Below are positions 1-8,936 of a stretch of 36,929 nt of DNA, piece by piece (position 1 is the first letter of the stretch; every line of letters starts with the position of its first letter). The DNA lies in assembly GCA_024699605.1 (NCBI GenBank), contig JAILPJ010000104.1:1-36929 (forward strand), given 5' to 3'. The notes beneath the pieces were generated by a model, which saw only the letters and a program-made list of their open reading frames with translations, did no database searches and was not told the DNA's origin. The translations under genes and the position numbers were made by a program. Origin of the DNA: Desulfovibrio sp. GTDB taxonomy: Bacteria; Desulfobacterota; Desulfovibrionia; Desulfovibrionales; Desulfovibrionaceae.

Positions 1-132
1 CTCTTGATTGTGGAGACTGATTCGAAGCTAACGATGAATAGAGCGGATGAGGAGGGGATGAACAGTGTGAAGAACTGGATTAGTACACCGTCAACGGGTA
101 TGAATCACAAGGCCGACGTAAGATGGCTGTGA
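1..132 (+). other. Open frame running in from the window edge; unidentified
   Basis: Frame 1 is open from the first base to a TGA at 130-132 (43 codons). I do not recognise the peptide. It has no family motif, so it may be the 3' end of a gene cut by the window or simply chance. It is followed by about 145 bases of AT-rich DNA before typA. Confidence 0.2.
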
Positions 133-210
133 ATAGTAACACCTTGTCAGGCTCGCCGGCTCGAAATTTTGATGACAAAACTGGCATCTTGAGCTATTTT
201 TTAACTTTTC

Positions 211-240
211 CTTTGCATTATCGCAAAGTTTTTCTTCCTC
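211..240 (+). terminator. Hairpin with T-rich tail upstream of typA
   Basis: CTTTGC (211-216), loop ATTATC, GCAAAG (223-228), followed by a T-rich run that continues to about 250. This has the form of an intrinsic terminator. It may end the transcript entering from the left, or act as an attenuator in the typA leader. I see no clear promoter between it and typA. Confidence 0.45.
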
Positions 241-276
241 GTTTTTTTTCTTTTAGCCATTTTTTTTGAGAGACCT

Positions 277-2100
277 ATGCAACAGAATCAAGCCCTTCGC
301 AATGTGGCCATCATTGCGCATGTTGATCACGGAAAAACAACCCTGGTGGATGCTCTGTTCAAACAGAGCGGTGTCTTTCGTGCCGATCAGCACGTGGACG
401 ACCGCGTGATGGACAATATGGATCTTGAACGTGAGCGTGGCATTACCATTGCGGCCAAAAACTGTTCAGTGCACTGGAAAGGCGTCAAGATCAATATTAT
501 CGATACGCCTGGACACGCCGATTTTGGCGGTGAGGTGGAACGGTCACTTTCTATGGCTACGGGTGCCATCCTGCTAGTGGATTCCTCTGAAGGGCCCCTG
601 CCTCAGACGCGTTTTGTCCTGCGCAAGGCCTTGGAAGCCGCCTTACCGGTCATCGTCGTCGTCAATAAGATCGACCGTAAAGACGCACGTCCTGAGGAAG
701 TGTTGAATGAGGTCTACGACCTTTTCATCGACCTGGGAGCCAGCGAAGAGCAGATAGAATTCCCCGTGCTCTATGCCATTGGTCGTGACGGAGTGGCTAT
801 GCGTTCTCTGGACGAGACGCCCAAGGATCTTTCACCGCTGTTTGAGACTATTGTTGAGTATATCCCCGGTCCTACCTACGATCCGGACAAGCCCTTTCAA
901 ATGCTGGTGGCCGATCTCGACTATTCCGATTACCTGGGTCGTTTGGCTGTGGGCCGCATTATCCACGGTGCTGTCCAGGCCAAGGAAGCCTTGGTCTGCA
1001 TCGGTGAAAGTGGAGAGGCCGTGCCCTTACGGGCCACGCGACTTCAGGTCTATGATGGCTTAAAGCTGGTGGAAGTGGATGCTGTCGGCCCGGGCGACAT
1101 TGTGGTTTTGGCCGGCATTGAGGATGTGACGATCGGTGACACTATCTGTACGCGGGAAAATCCTCAGGTTTTGCCGCGTATTCGCGTTGACGAACCCACA
1201 GTTGCCATGCGTTTTGGCATCAATACGTCGCCGTTGGCTGGCCGAGAGGGCAAGATTGTGCAGAGCCGTGCCATTCGGGATCGCCTGTATAAGGAAAGCT
1301 TGCGCAATGTGGCTATCAAAATTGCTGAAACCGAGGACAAGGAAGCTTTTTTGGTCAAGGGGCGCGGCGAATTTCAGATGGCTATCCTTATAGAGACGAT
1401 GCGTCGTGAGGGATTTGAGCTGTCGGTGGGCCGGCCAGAGGTGATTTTAAAACAAAACGCGGCTGGCGAGACCCTTGAGCCCATTGAGCACCTCTATGTG
1501 GACTGCGATGAAGTCTTTATGGGAGTCGTCACGGATAAACTGGCTCAGCGCAAAGGTCGTATGCTCAACTGTACCAATCACGGTACAGGGCGTGTACGAC
1601 TTGAATTTTCCGTACCCAGCCGCGGACTGATCGGCTATCGCGATGAATTCCTCACCGATACCAAGGGGACAGGCATTATGAATTCGTATCTCGAAGGTTA
1701 TGATGTCTGGCGCGGCGATTTCCTGACACGTTTTTCCGGTTCCATTGTGGCTGACAGACCGGGTTCGGCCGTGGCCTACGCACTTTTCAACCTCGAGCCG
1801 CGCGGCGTACTCTTTGTTGAACCGGGAGATCCCGTGTATGAAGGCATGATTGTGGGCGAGCACAATCGAGACAACGATATAGATGTCAATGCCACCAAGG
1901 AAAAGAAACTGACCAATCTGCGAGCAGCGGGCAAGGACGAAAACATTATTCTCACTCCGGTGAAGAAGATGACGCTTGAACATGCCCTGCATTTTGTGCG
2001 TGATGACGAACTGGTGGAAGTGACACCTTTGTCCATTCGTTTGCGAAAAGTGGAGCTGTCAGCGGTCAAACGCTATAAGTCAGCGTCGAAGAATGCCTAA
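277..2100 (+). CDS. typA: Translational GTPase TypA/BipA
   Basis: Ribosome-associated GTPase of the EF-G/LepA superfamily, involved in ribosome assembly and stress adaptation. At 607 residues it is full length for TypA. The N-terminus has the G1 P-loop (AHVDHGKTT, residues about 14-22), a switch I segment ending in RGITI, the G3 box [14 protein letters not shown] and the G4 box NKID. The middle and C-terminus carry the EF-G-like domains and the TypA-specific C-terminal part, including [19 protein letters not shown] and the YKSASK end. The ATG at 277 is preceded by GAGAG, a modest ribosome-binding site. The gene stands alone: a hairpin lies upstream and the tamA leader begins about 80 bases downstream. 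Nothing is unusual in the protein. Confidence 0.97.
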   Translation: MQQNQALRNVAIIAHVDHGKTTLVDALFKQSGVFRADQHVDDRVMDNMDLERERGITIAAKNCSVHWKGVKINIIDTPGHADFGGEVERSLSMATGAILLVDSSEGPLPQTRFVLRKALEAALPVIVVVNKIDRKDARPEEVLNEVYDLFIDLGASEEQIEFPVLYAIGRDGVAMRSLDETPKDLSPLFETIVEYIPGPTYDPDKPFQMLVADLDYSDYLGRLAVGRIIHGAVQAKEALVCIGESGEAVPLRATRLQVYDGLKLVEVDAVGPGDIVVLAGIEDVTIGDTICTRENPQVLPRIRVDEPTVAMRFGINTSPLAGREGKIVQSRAIRDRLYKESLRNVAIKIAETEDKEAFLVKGRGEFQMAILIETMRREGFELSVGRPEVILKQNAAGETLEPIEHLYVDCDEVFMGVVTDKLAQRKGRMLNCTNHGTGRVRLEFSVPSRGLIGYRDEFLTDTKGTGIMNSYLEGYDVWRGDFLTRFSGSIVADRPGSAVAYALFNLEPRGVLFVEPGDPVYEGMIVGEHNRDNDIDVNATKEKKLTNLRAAGKDENIILTPVKKMTLEHALHFVRDDELVEVTPLSIRLRKVELSAVKRYKSASKNA

Positions 2101-2177
2101 GTGCTGTCTTGTGGGCCATGCTGCCCATGGAAGGAGCGGCAATGATCCCACCATTTGGCAAAACAGGAAGAAGAACA

Positions 2178-2223
2178 GGGGGCAGCGTTTCCTCCCCGCC
2201 GTGAAGTCGGGGTATTTACGCTG
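2178..2223 (+). promoter_or_regulatory. Structured leader element, copy A (before tamA)
   Basis: One of four full copies of a two-stem element found immediately upstream of start codons. GGGGG (2178-2182) is followed by outer stem CAGCGT (2183-2188) pairing with ACGCTG (2218-2223). The inner stem is CCCCG with CGGGG. The ATG of tamA is 8 nt after the outer stem. CCTCC (2191-2195) could instead pair with the G-run, giving two exclusive folds. No other Shine-Dalgarno sequence lies between the stem and the ATG. The inner hairpin (CCTCCCCGCC, loop, CGGGG) also resembles the subterminal hairpin of IS200/IS605 elements. Confidence 0.7.
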
Positions 2224-2231
2224 AAGACTTA

Positions 2232-4235
2232 ATGAAAAAGCCTCTGGTCTACAGCCCGCGTGCTACGAAAAAAGCGCCTGACACTCTGCTAGGTCTGCTT
2301 TTTGTGTTTTTTTTGCTCTTGCAGCTTACGGCCTGCGGTTTCTTGAGCAAGGATACGGAATTGCGCTCAGAGCAGGAGCAGGCAGAGACAGATAAGGCTG
2401 CGCAGGAACATGATCCTTTGTCCGGCCAGCCCATTCCCTATGAGCTGAAGATTACGGTGGCAGGAGAGCATCAGGAGCTTGTGCCGCTCATGCAGGCGGC
2501 GAGTTCTCTGCATGTTTTTGCTGCCAAGCCGCCGGACAGTCTTTTGGGTATAGAAAGCCGTGCGAGAGCTGATACAGAGACCGCTGTCAAGCTCTTGCAC
2601 TCGCAATGCTACTATGAAGGCACGGCCAGCTATGAACTCGACGAAAACACAAAGCCTGTACGTGTCAATCTTTTGCTTACGCCTGGTCCGCGCTATACGC
2701 TGGGCCATGCCAGGGTGCACTACGAACCGGCCCCCAAGATTCCCCCCTCATTTGCCAAAAGAGTGCGCAGTTACGGGCTTTTTGGCTTAGACCAGGAAGA
2801 GTTGCCTGGCGCGGAATTCCCCGAAGAGCTGCCTGATCTTGAAGTTGGGAAGCCGGTGATTGCTGATGCCGTGCTTGCTGCTGTGGAAAACCTGCAGGAG
2901 AAGCTTGTAAAAAAAGGCTATCCTCTGGCCCGCGTCAGTGCACAGCATTACACGCTGAATCGTGAACTCAGAGAACTGTACGCCGATATCACCGTGAATC
3001 CTGGTCCCTGTGCCACCATGGGTGATGTTCAGATTCGAGGCAATGAGCAGGTCAGTTCGCGTTATCTCGCCAGTCTGAAACCGTGGAAAACGGGTGAAGA
3101 GCCCTGGGATGAGGAGATTCTCGAAGACTACGCCAATGAATTGAGGCACAGCGGTTTGTTTCGTTCGGTTGTAACCAAACCGATGACAGAGTCTCTGGCA
3201 GAAGGTCAGGCTGAGCCCCTGGTTTTGCCCATTGAGGTCGTGGTCAAGGAGGCCCCCTTCCGTACCGTGGGTGGCAATATCCACTACGATACCTCCACGG
3301 GTTTTGGTGTGGAGGGCAGCTGGGAACACCGGAATATCTTCGGCAATGGGGAAAAACTTGCTGTGACCGCGCCTGTGGCCACTGAGGAACAAGGTCTGAA
3401 GCTGTCTTTTGAAAAGCCGGCTTTTTTCAGTCGTGAACAGAAGCTCACAGCCCATGCCAAGGCATTGCACGAATACACCGATGCTTATGAACGCACAGGG
3501 CTTTCGGCTGATCTTGGCGTAGAACGTCGTCTGACCCGGACGTTAACTGGCGGCGCAGGACTCTTTGGCGAAACCGGTATACTCGAAGAAACCTATAATT
3601 CTCAGCAGAATTACACGGTCTATGGACCGCAATTTTTCCTCAGGCATGACAGCCGCGACAATACCCTCAATCCCACCCGCGGAGCCGTGGCCAAACTCAC
3701 CCTCAAGCCTTTTGCCGGTTCCTATACGGAAGACTTCACAGGTCTGGCAGGAACTTTGGGCGGCAATTTCTATTACGCTCCCTTCAGAGACAAGAATGGT
3801 GCCAAAAGCGATAAACTCGTCTTGGCGGCACGCGTTGAAGGCGGCATGCTGACAGGAACAGAGCTTCATACCCTGCCTTCAAGCATGCGCTATTATACTG
3901 GTGGCGCAGGCAGTGTACGTGGTTACGTCTATCAGGGCATTGGCCCTCGGGACAAGGAAGATAAGCCGGAAGGTGGCCGTTCCTACCAGCTGGTTAATCT
4001 CGAAGCCCGCTATAAGATTACTGATAATGTGGGTATTGTTCCTTTTGTGGACGGAGGCATGGTCTATACCAGTGAATTGCCGGAGATTATCGGCGATATG
4101 CGTTGGGGCGGTGGTTTGGGATTACGTTATTACACTCCCATTGGGCCCGTGCGTCTGGACGTTGCGACGCCATTTAATCCCATTGAAGGGGACTCTCCGG
4201 TACAGATCTATATCAGCATAGGACAGGCTTTCTGA
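2232..4235 (+). CDS. tamA: Omp85-family outer-membrane assembly protein (TamA-like), with lipobox
   Basis: Outer-membrane beta-barrel of the Omp85/BamA superfamily, expected to work with TamB in moving autotransporters or lipids to the outer membrane. Of 667 residues, the first half carries POTRA-like repeats (for example the segment ending in VRVNLLLTPGPRYTLG, and another with GDVQIRGNEQVSSRYL). The second half is the barrel with the diagnostic GGAGSVRGY (L6-loop) motif and a C-terminal strand ending in phenylalanine. It overlaps the TamB gene by one base, which fixes its identity as TamA rather than BamA. The signal peptide is odd: a long hydrophobic run ends LQLTAC, a lipobox with Cys35, so it may be lipidated. 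The ATG at 2232 has no adjacent Shine-Dalgarno; the structured leader element lies directly in front. Confidence 0.88.
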   Translation: MKKPLVYSPRATKKAPDTLLGLLFVFFLLLQLTACGFLSKDTELRSEQEQAETDKAAQEHDPLSGQPIPYELKITVAGEHQELVPLMQAASSLHVFAAKPPDSLLGIESRARADTETAVKLLHSQCYYEGTASYELDENTKPVRVNLLLTPGPRYTLGHARVHYEPAPKIPPSFAKRVRSYGLFGLDQEELPGAEFPEELPDLEVGKPVIADAVLAAVENLQEKLVKKGYPLARVSAQHYTLNRELRELYADITVNPGPCATMGDVQIRGNEQVSSRYLASLKPWKTGEEPWDEEILEDYANELRHSGLFRSVVTKPMTESLAEGQAEPLVLPIEVVVKEAPFRTVGGNIHYDTSTGFGVEGSWEHRNIFGNGEKLAVTAPVATEEQGLKLSFEKPAFFSREQKLTAHAKALHEYTDAYERTGLSADLGVERRLTRTLTGGAGLFGETGILEETYNSQQNYTVYGPQFFLRHDSRDNTLNPTRGAVAKLTLKPFAGSYTEDFTGLAGTLGGNFYYAPFRDKNGAKSDKLVLAARVEGGMLTGTELHTLPSSMRYYTGGAGSVRGYVYQGIGPRDKEDKPEGGRSYQLVNLEARYKITDNVGIVPFVDGGMVYTSELPEIIGDMRWGGGLGLRYYTPIGPVRLDVATPFNPIEGDSPVQIYISIGQAF

Positions 4236-7200
4236 TGGAAGAGGAACACAGCCAAAACGCCACGCGGCCTGTGCGCAAGCCTCTCTGGCGGCGTATCCTG
4301 CGTTTTTTGCTTATGGGTCTGCTCATCCTGCTTGGCCTGCTTGTGCTGGGCGGAACAGGACTTTACTACTGGCTGGGTACGGAGAGCGGGCTCGCTTTTG
4401 TGCAAAAGCAAGTCAATCAACAGGCAGGACCCGTACTTGCGCAAAGTGGTCTTGCCTTGAAACTGCAGCATCTATCGGGACAACTGCCCAGGCATTTTGT
4501 GGCGGATCTTGTGCTCGCCGATGCCAGTGGTGATTTTCTGCACTTGCCTGAGACCCGTTTTGCCTTGCATCTCAGTTTTTTCCCCATGCGTGTGGAAATT
4601 TCTGAACTCTGTCTCAAAAATGCCGTGCTTGAGCGTCTGCCAGTACTTCCCGCTTCCCCGCCAAGCCCAGCTGAGCCAAGTCCGCCCCTGACGCCCAAGG
4701 CTCTCAGAGAGCTTTTGCGCACCAGTCTTGAACCTCTTTTTACTCTGCCTGAGCAACTCCCCTCTATCCATATAGCCCAGACAGGCGTGGAAAATTTTTC
4801 TTTGCCCAAGACTCTTTTGGGTTTTCCAGCCAAACTGACCGCCTTATGCGATCTTACCTTCAGTTGCCAAGAACAAGGACTGCCCAAACTGCGTTTGGCT
4901 TTGACCCGTCTGAGCCTTGAGTCTTCTGAGCTTGCTTTTGACGGCAATGTGCTCTGGGAAAGCGGAACGTCACGTGAATCCTGGCTTGCCGGCCAATTGG
5001 CCATGACCTTTACGGCTCGAGCTGACCCCCAGGCTTTTCTTGCTCCGCAAACAGCGGCTGAGAGCCTTGCGTCTGAGCAAAAAAGTGAGGCCCACGTCAA
5101 TCTTACGCTGAACGGCCCGCTTTTTTCTCCCCAGTTCAGTTTTGCCTTTGCTCTTGGTCAAATTGCCTTGAACGGGCAGAGCCTGTCCGATTGCTCTCTC
5201 ACGTTGCAAAGCCAATCCCTTGATTTTGACAACTTCCTTCAGGCCAAAGCGGACAATCCGCTGCGCCTTGCCCTGGCTTTGCAAGGCAAGTTCAATGGCG
5301 AGCCCGTGCAGACGTCTTTGGGGCTTTGGGCCAGACTGGCCACTGAGAACAGTTTTGAGAAGGTGCTTTGTGGCGTTCAGGATCTTGATCTGCAGGCTCT
5401 TGGTCTTGCGGCCAAGGGAGAAGTGTCTGCCGATCTTGGCCAGGCCAGACCGCAACTGACGGGGAACCTCGCCTGTGCCATCTCAGACTGGAAGGCCCTT
5501 GCCGCTTTTGTTCCTGGTCAGCAATTGGCCGGTCAGGTTCAAAGTCATCTCACGCTTTCTCTGGGGCAAGACGGCAGCCAAAACCTCGATTTGCATCTGG
5601 ATGTGCCAAATTTCAGTCTCAGTCAGCCTCAAGGCGAGCCTTTGCGTCTTGACAATGTCCACCTCAAGGCAGCGCTTTTTGATCTTTTTGCGCGCCAAGA
5701 GCTTTTCGCTACCCTTGAGGCCGCAAGTCTTGCCCTGGGTCCGCAAAAACTGAGTCTCAAGTCCGAGCTTAAGGGCACGGCAGAAAACCTTGCCTTGCGT
5801 CTTTCAAGTCAAGGCGATCTGCGATCAGAGCTTTCCCTGCGCTATGCGCCTGGGCGTGTGGATCTTGAGAAACTGGAACTTTTTGCCAATGCCAAGGCGT
5901 TCACGGGCAATGATGCCAATCTTGGTCTGCAACTGAAAAAAGCCGCGGCTGTGCAATTTAGCCCAAACAGGCTGGAGGTCAGCGGCGTGGATCTCGCCTT
6001 GTTGCCCAAGGGGCGGCTTACGGCTCAGGGTAGCCTTGCGCCTGAGCAATACGCTTTGCAGTTGGCTGTTCAGGACGTTGATCTTGCGGCCTGGCAGACT
6101 TTGCTGAAAGAACTGCCCAAGGGGCGAGTGGAATTGCGGGCAGACCTAGCCGGCAGTGCCAAAAATCCCCGTGGATCGTTCAAAGTCGGTCTGACAGGGC
6201 TGGTTCTGCCCAAGGTCCGTCTTCAGCCCCTTGATCTGGCTTTACTGGGCAATCTTTCCGCCTCCCAAGGCCTTGCGATCCATCTTGAGATGCCGCAAAA
6301 AACTGTGCAGGCGCTGGGTGGAGAAAAAATGGCCTTGACGCTATCTCTCCCCTTGCAATTTTCTCAAACAGGGTTGCCGGCACCTGCTGAAAACGGCAAG
6401 TTGTCCGGTCAGGTTTTCTGGCAGGGCAAACTTGCTCCACTGTGGAAACTCTCACCACTTTCTGATCGCAAGCTGAGTGGCGATCTTCTCTGTGATATTG
6501 CCCTTGCGGGCAGCCTCAAAGCCCCAAGTCTCAAGGGCTCCCTCAACTTGGGCAAGGCGCGTTTTGAAGATCCGCTTCTGGGTGTGCTCTTGCGCGATAT
6601 TGGCCTGAATGTGGCCATTGACGGAAAAAGCGCCGCCAATGGCGGCTTGGCAGGTCAGCTGAAGCTGACAGGCGGCCTTGGCGATGGCATGGGCGGAACG
6701 CTCAAGCTTGACGGTTCTGCCGATCTTACGGGTGAGCATTTTCGTGTGCAGACGAAGCTCGATCATCTCAGGCCCTTGCGGAGGGAAGATGTCAGAATTT
6801 CGCTCTCAGGTGAGATTTTGGCTCAGGGCAAGCCCCAGGCGCCGGATATTGGCGGCGTGATTATCGTGGATAACGGGGCGGTGCAGCTGGAAAGCATTGC
6901 CGAGGGTCCCAAGGGCGTAACCACCTTGCCGATTGGGGAAAAAACAGAGAAAAAACCAGAGGCCAAGGCCTCGGCACAAGGTGGCGACAGCGGACGTTTG
7001 CATCTCGCCATCCGCTCTCCCGGCCGTTTTTTAGTGGACGGCTTTGGGCTGAACACGGAATGGAAAACAGATCTCACCATTACTGGGCCCCTCACAGAAC
7101 CTGTGATCGCCGGTGAAGTCAGTGCGCTGAAGGGCAATCTGGATTTTTTGAATAAGAATTTTGTGCTGGAAAAGGGCGAGATCATCTTGGGCGGCGGGAA

Positions 7201-7708
7201 TGTGGCCAATCCCTTGTTGGACATTCTTCTGACCAATACAACGGCCGATTTTACGTCGCATGTGCGTATTTCGGGCACGGTGAAAAAAATGAAGCTCAGT
7301 TTGACGAGTGAGCCGGAAATGCCACAGGATGATGTCCTGGCGCATATTCTTTTTGGGCGCAACGCCAATGAACTGGGCCGTTACGAAGCGTTGCAGCTTG
7401 CGGCAGCCACAGCCCGTATGGCCAGTGGCCTGGGCAGAGGTCTGAATAATCCACGCAAAGCTCTGGGCATGGATGTTATGCGGTTAAAGTCCAACTCGCG
7501 GAGCTCTTCGGGCAGTGGCATGGAGAATATGGCCGTTGAGACCGGAAAATACCTCAACGACAGCATCTACGTAGGCGTTGAGCAGGGGGCCGGAGAAGGC
7601 TCAACCGCTGGCACCGTGCAGTTAGAAATTACCCCCAGGCTCAAGCTTGAACTGCGAAGCCAAGGCAACAATACCCAGGGCAGCCTGAACTGGAAATATA
7701 ACTATTAG
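4235..7708 (+). CDS. tamB: Translocation/assembly module TamB (DUF490 family)
   Basis: Large inner-membrane-anchored periplasmic protein of the AsmA/TamB group of bridge-like proteins, which span the periplasm and work with the TamA barrel. Of 1157 residues, one N-terminal membrane segment (about residues 24-50, LLMGLLILLGLL) follows a basic start. A long stretch of repetitive amphipathic beta structure rich in L, Q and S comes next. The C-terminal DUF490/TamB domain is recognisable from ALKGNLDFLNKNFVLEKGEI, PLLDILLTN, PEMPQDDVLAHILFGR and a tail of charged beta strands (LELRSQGNNTQG). The ATG shares one base with the tamA stop (TGATG), so translation is probably coupled. A convergent terminator follows. 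An Ala/Pro-rich stretch with KTEKKPEAKASAQ sits near residue 905. Confidence 0.92.
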   Translation: MEEEHSQNATRPVRKPLWRRILRFLLMGLLILLGLLVLGGTGLYYWLGTESGLAFVQKQVNQQAGPVLAQSGLALKLQHLSGQLPRHFVADLVLADASGDFLHLPETRFALHLSFFPMRVEISELCLKNAVLERLPVLPASPPSPAEPSPPLTPKALRELLRTSLEPLFTLPEQLPSIHIAQTGVENFSLPKTLLGFPAKLTALCDLTFSCQEQGLPKLRLALTRLSLESSELAFDGNVLWESGTSRESWLAGQLAMTFTARADPQAFLAPQTAAESLASEQKSEAHVNLTLNGPLFSPQFSFAFALGQIALNGQSLSDCSLTLQSQSLDFDNFLQAKADNPLRLALALQGKFNGEPVQTSLGLWARLATENSFEKVLCGVQDLDLQALGLAAKGEVSADLGQARPQLTGNLACAISDWKALAAFVPGQQLAGQVQSHLTLSLGQDGSQNLDLHLDVPNFSLSQPQGEPLRLDNVHLKAALFDLFARQELFATLEAASLALGPQKLSLKSELKGTAENLALRLSSQGDLRSELSLRYAPGRVDLEKLELFANAKAFTGNDANLGLQLKKAAAVQFSPNRLEVSGVDLALLPKGRLTAQGSLAPEQYALQLAVQDVDLAAWQTLLKELPKGRVELRADLAGSAKNPRGSFKVGLTGLVLPKVRLQPLDLALLGNLSASQGLAIHLEMPQKTVQALGGEKMALTLSLPLQFSQTGLPAPAENGKLSGQVFWQGKLAPLWKLSPLSDRKLSGDLLCDIALAGSLKAPSLKGSLNLGKARFEDPLLGVLLRDIGLNVAIDGKSAANGGLAGQLKLTGGLGDGMGGTLKLDGSADLTGEHFRVQTKLDHLRPLRREDVRISLSGEILAQGKPQAPDIGGVIIVDNGAVQLESIAEGPKGVTTLPIGEKTEKKPEAKASAQGGDSGRLHLAIRSPGRFLVDGFGLNTEWKTDLTITGPLTEPVIAGEVSALKGNLDFLNKNFVLEKGEIILGGGNVANPLLDILLTNTTADFTSHVRISGTVKKMKLSLTSEPEMPQDDVLAHILFGRNANELGRYEALQLAAATARMASGLGRGLNNPRKALGMDVMRLKSNSRSSSGSGMENMAVETGKYLNDSIYVGVEQGAGEGSTAGTVQLEITPRLKLELRSQGNNTQGSLNWKYNY

Positions 7709-7722
7709 GCCCTGGCCCAAAC

Positions 7723-7758
7723 AAAAAAACCACAGCCCATCAAGAGCTGTGGTTTGCC
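7723..7758. terminator. Bidirectional terminator between tamB and the Sel1 gene
   Basis: A perfect 10-bp stem, AAACCACAGC (7727-7736) with GCTGTGGTTT (7746-7755), lies between convergent genes. On the minus strand it is followed by a run of T (AAAAAAA at 7723-7729 on +), a classic intrinsic terminator for the neuB operon. On the plus strand the stem itself ends in TTT. Confidence 0.85.
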
Positions 7759-7781
7759 CTGCGACAATTCTGTCAGGAACG

Positions 7782-8936
7782 TTAGCGACTCGGTTTTTTT
7801 TCGCGTTCTTTTTTGTCTTTCTTCTCTTTCTTTTCACTTTTTTTCCCACTTTCTTTTTTCGCTGGTGCGGGCTTGGGCGTTTGACGCTCAATGGCCCGCA
7901 ATTCTTTTTTGGCGTCCGCATCACCGTTTTGCGCCGCAAGCCTATACCAGCGGATGGCTTCTTGATGGTTGGCGGCAACCCCTGTTCCCTGATCGTACAT
8001 CACGCCAAGGCAGTACTGGGCTGCAGCTTCGTTTTGCTCGGCGGCTTTTTTGTACCAGGCAAAGGCTTGATCATAGTCCTGGGCGAGGCCGGCGCGTCCC
8101 TGTTCATAGAGAACGCCGAGATTGTACTGGGCAATGGCGTAGTTTTGCTCGGCCGCCCTTTTGTACCAGAAAAGCGCCTTTTCAGCTGATTGCGGTACAC
8201 CGCGACCTTCGGCATAGAGATAGCCCAGGTTGTTTTGCGCCTTGATGTGTTCTTGCTCCGCTGCTTTTTCCAGCCAGTGTGCGGCCTGAGTATCATTTTG
8301 CAGCTCGCCTGTGCTGTTCAGATAGAGCCAGCCCAGTGAGTATTGGGCATCAGCCAGGCCTTGTTGGGCCGCCTGATTGAACCAGTGTGCGGCTTTGGCT
8401 TCATCTTTGGGGAGCCCCTTGCCATGAGCGTAGAGGAAGCCAAGATTGTATTCAGCCATGGCTATGCCCTGATCGGCAGCTTTTTGAAACCAGCTGGCGG
8501 CTTCGCGGAAATTGCGTTTGACGCCCTGGCCGCTGGCCAGGGCTTTGCCATAGGCGGTCATTGCGCGGACATCGCCAGCCAGGGCGGCTTTACGGAAGAG
8601 TTCGCAGGCTGTCCTGGGGCTTGCTTTGACGCCCTTGCCCTGCTGGGTCAGGTAGCCAAGAACATACATGGCCTCGGCATTGCCTTTGCTGGCCAAAGGC
8701 TTCAGTGTTTTGACTGCCTGTTCGTATTGTTCCTGATCGAGAAGATTTTGCACGGTTTTCAGCTGCTCAGCCAGATAGGCTTCAGACTGTTCAGGACTTT
8801 CCGTTGGAGCGGCCTGTGCTTTGGCGTCATTGTCTGGAGACGCTGTTTGTGCTGAGAAACAGGGAATGGCAGAAAAAAGACCACAGGCTAAAAGTAGAGC
8901 CTGCAGGAAACGGTGGGAAAATAACGAACTGTTCAT
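7782..8936 (-). CDS. Exported Sel1-like repeat (SLR/TPR) protein
   Basis: 384 residues with an N-terminal signal peptide (SHRFLQALLLACGLFSAIPCFSA). Then come seven consecutive 36-37-residue Sel1-like repeats with the usual A-A-x-L-G-x-L/Y pattern, for example QYNLGVLYEQG and AFAWYKKAAEQ, covering about residues 85-345. The C-terminal 30 residues are a lysine-rich tail (KKESGKKSEKKEKKDKKERE), possibly a nucleic-acid or polyanion contact. SLR proteins are protein-protein scaffolds; no catalytic role can be read. The start codon overlaps the stop of the upstream transferase gene by four bases (ATGA), so it is third in the neuB operon. That context suggests a scaffold for surface-polysaccharide or glycoprotein assembly, but this is inference. 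Start choice is secure because of the signal peptide. Confidence 0.85.
   Translation of the reverse strand: MNSSLFSHRFLQALLLACGLFSAIPCFSAQTASPDNDAKAQAAPTESPEQSEAYLAEQLKTVQNLLDQEQYEQAVKTLKPLASKGNAEAMYVLGYLTQQGKGVKASPRTACELFRKAALAGDVRAMTAYGKALASGQGVKRNFREAASWFQKAADQGIAMAEYNLGFLYAHGKGLPKDEAKAAHWFNQAAQQGLADAQYSLGWLYLNSTGELQNDTQAAHWLEKAAEQEHIKAQNNLGYLYAEGRGVPQSAEKALFWYKRAAEQNYAIAQYNLGVLYEQGRAGLAQDYDQAFAWYKKAAEQNEAAAQYCLGVMYDQGTGVAANHQEAIRWYRLAAQNGDADAKKELRAIERQTPKPAPAKKESGKKSEKKEKKDKKEREKKPSR

Noticed and set aside
7754..8245. Plus-strand frames opposite the Sel1 gene
   Set aside because: Antisense shadows of a repeat-rich gene; the Phe/Leu-rich sequence comes from the reverse of the Lys-rich tail.
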